Of a DNA stretch of 6,923 nucleotides, positions 5,536-6,923 are shown piece by piece (the stretch's first letter is position 1; every line of letters begins with the position of its first letter). The position numbers were made by a program, and so were the translations under genes. A model generated the notes under the pieces. The model was not told the origin of the DNA, ran no database searches, and saw only the letters and a list, made by a program, of their open reading frames with translations. This stretch comes from Schwartzia sp. (in: firmicutes) (lineage in GTDB: Bacteria; Bacillota; Negativicutes; Selenomonadales; Selenomonadaceae), in the NCBI GenBank assembly GCA_017939945.1, contig JAGAZS010000081.1:1-6923 (forward strand), given 5' to 3'.

Positions 5536-6777
5536 ATGTATTACACCTCTATTGTACTGATCGCCGTCGCAATCCTGCTGATCGAGAACCACGACATCCT
5601 GTTTGACGGCGACGTCAGCCAGGACATTCCCGTCCGGGAGCGGTACAAACAATTCCTTTACGGCGTCCTGGTTTATTACACCGTAGACGCGCTTTGGGGC
5701 ATTTTTGACAGCCTGCGTCTTGCCTCTTTGCTTTTCGTGGACACAACGATCTACTTTGCCGCACTTGCTGCCGGCATCATGCTCTGGACGCGGTTCGTCG
5801 TCACCTATCTGGGAGAGGATACTGCCTTCAGCCGTTTCCTTTCCCACGCGGGGCAAATATTTTTCGCGGCCGTATTGGCGGCCATGATTCTGAATTTTTT
5901 TACGCCGATCCTGTTCCGGATTGACGAGAACGCCGCTTACCATGCCAGCGACGCCCGATACGCGTTTCTGGCGGTCCAGATTATCCTTTTTCTGCTGACG
6001 TCCCTCTATACGCAGCGCACCATGGAGCAAGTGCAAGGGCCGAAGCGCAAGCGATATCGGACCGTTTGCCTGTTCGGACTGACAATGGCGATTTTCCTCT
6101 CCTTCCAATGGAGTTATCCGCTTCTTCCGCTATACACCCTCGGATATATGCTGGGGACCTGTCTCTTGCGCACCTTCGTTATTCTCGACGCCAAGGACGA
6201 ATACAAGCAGAACCTGTCGGACGCCCTGCAGCGGGAAAAAACGCAGCATGCCGAGCTGAAATCCGCATGGCAGCTCGCCTATACGGATTCGCTGACCGGG
6301 CTGAAAAACAAGCTGGCGTATATGGAAATGGAAGAACAGAAGGACGCCCTGATCGCGAGCCGTACGATCGCTCCGTTCGCGATTGCGGTCTTTGACTTGA
6401 ACGGCCTGAAGGCGATCAATGACTGCTTCGGACATAAAACGGGCGACCAATACATCATTCGCGCCTCCCGCCTGATTTGCGACCATTTCAAGCACAGCCC
6501 CGTGTATCGCATCGGCGGCGACGAATTCGTCGCCCTGCTGGAAGGGCCGGATTTCGAGAACAGAAACGCGCTCCATCACAGCTTCGACAAAGTGATGGAC
6601 GACGCCAACCGGCAAGGAAACACGATGATCATTTCCATGGGGCTGTCGGAGTACGACGAGGACGACCACAACTTCCATCATGTGTTTTCACGAGCGGACC
6701 AAGAAATGTACCTGCGAAAACGGCAACTGAAACGCGACGCGGAAAAACGATCAGAACAGCAAGCGAAAACTGCATAA
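5536..6777 (+). CDS. Membrane-anchored diguanylate cyclase (GGDEF)
   Basis: A 413-residue protein that should make c-di-GMP from two GTP at the inner membrane. The first ~217 residues hold six or so hydrophobic segments (about 2-16, 41-59, 64-86, 104-125, 142-159, 176-215) with no recognisable sensor family. A charged, probably coiled linker (about 218-245) leads to the GGDEF domain (about 246-400). Key sites are intact: DSLTGLKN (251-258), metal-binding FDLNGLKAIND (286-296), GGDEF itself (327-331) and the closing SRADQEMY (385-392). The inhibitory RxxD site, expected five residues before GGDEF, is replaced by KHSP (319-322), so classical product inhibition is not expected. The ATG at 5536 follows AGGAG by five bases. 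The last codons lie inside the terminator hairpin. It is divergent from the solute-binding/GGDEF remnant. The signal sensed cannot be told. Confidence 0.95.
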   Translation: MYYTSIVLIAVAILLIENHDILFDGDVSQDIPVRERYKQFLYGVLVYYTVDALWGIFDSLRLASLLFVDTTIYFAALAAGIMLWTRFVVTYLGEDTAFSRFLSHAGQIFFAAVLAAMILNFFTPILFRIDENAAYHASDARYAFLAVQIILFLLTSLYTQRTMEQVQGPKRKRYRTVCLFGLTMAIFLSFQWSYPLLPLYTLGYMLGTCLLRTFVILDAKDEYKQNLSDALQREKTQHAELKSAWQLAYTDSLTGLKNKLAYMEMEEQKDALIASRTIAPFAIAVFDLNGLKAINDCFGHKTGDQYIIRASRLICDHFKHSPVYRIGGDEFVALLEGPDFENRNALHHSFDKVMDDANRQGNTMIISMGLSEYDEDDHNFHHVFSRADQEMYLRKRQLKRDAEKRSEQQAKTA

Positions 6778-6821
6778 AAAAAGGCGACGCCCGAAAGCGC
6801 CGCCTTTTTTTATGCAGTTTT
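6766..6821. terminator. 25-bp near-perfect terminator hairpin overlapping the cyclase stop codon
   Basis: Arms 6766-6790 and 6797-6821 are complementary at 24 of 25 positions, with a CCGAAA loop. The inner GC stem followed by seven T (6805-6811) is a classic plus-strand terminator. The outer pairing extends through the stop codon (6775-6777) into the last coding codons. The matching seven A make it work on the minus strand as well. Confidence 0.9.
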
Positions 6822-6823
6822 TT

Positions 6824-6923
6824 AAGGAAACACTGATTAAGTCAATTCGTGCATCTGTCGAGGGATTTTTTCGACTGTCTAGGAAAAGCCCTCGAAGGCG
6901 TAGCATCGCTACGTCGAGAGGGA
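6824..6923. repeat. Start of a structured repeat or insertion-type element, cut by the window edge
   Basis: After the cyclase terminator the sequence changes to a block rich in short inverted repeats. GTCGA (6857-6861) pairs with TCGAC (6871-6875). TCGAGGG (6858-6864) can instead pair with CCCTCGA (6889-6895). CGTAGC (6899-6904) pairs with GCTACG (6908-6913), bracketed by CTCGA (6891-6895) and TCGAG (6914-6918). No ribosome binding site or reading frame is convincing. The GGAAACACTGATTAA segment near 6826-6840 could be an element end. Identity and extent are unknown because the window stops here. Confidence 0.4.

Noticed and set aside
5518..6108. Minus-strand frames inside the diguanylate cyclase gene
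   Set aside because: They overlap an intact GGDEF protein with all its motifs and have no start signals of their own.

Overview
The window looks like a chromosomal segment from a motile, GC-rich Firmicute. Gram-negative-type Firmicutes (Negativicutes, Selenomonas-like) fit best. This placement is an inference from GC-rich coding DNA set against AT-rich intergenic DNA, strong GGAGG ribosome binding sites, sigma-A-type promoters, and the style of the chemoreceptor and GGDEF proteins. No marker gene is present to prove it.

Layout, left to right. (1) 1-431 is a regulatory-looking stretch. It holds a 26-residue single-helix membrane peptide with a perfect Shine-Dalgarno sequence, a stem-loop, two forward sigma-70-type promoters, a perfect 23-bp palindrome and another stem-loop near 288-332. 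The set resembles a small hydrophobic-peptide / small-RNA locus of type I toxin kind, but that is a hypothesis. (2) 432-2408, minus strand, is a dCache-type chemoreceptor broken by one in-frame TAA at codon 143. (3) 2409-2702 holds that gene's promoter, a 140-bp element of four consecutive hairpins, and the terminator of the next gene. (4) 2703-4430, minus strand, is an intact chemoreceptor with a four-helix-bundle sensor. Its signalling half is almost the same as that of the broken receptor. (5) 4431-4705 holds the receptor's promoter region and a terminator. (6) 4706-5284, minus strand, is a secreted solute-binding fragment whose last ~39 residues are the end of a GGDEF domain, so it appears to be an internal-deletion remnant of a sensor diguanylate cyclase. 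(7) 5285-5535 is a divergent promoter region. (8) 5536-6777, plus strand, is an intact membrane-bound diguanylate cyclase ending inside a 25-bp terminator hairpin. (9) 6824-6923 is the start of a structured repeat cut by the window edge.

Together this is a sensory neighbourhood: two chemoreceptors feeding CheA/CheW and one working c-di-GMP synthase, beside two damaged sensor genes. Damage in two of four sensor genes, and near-duplicate receptor signalling domains, suggest rapid sensor turnover by recombination and loss.
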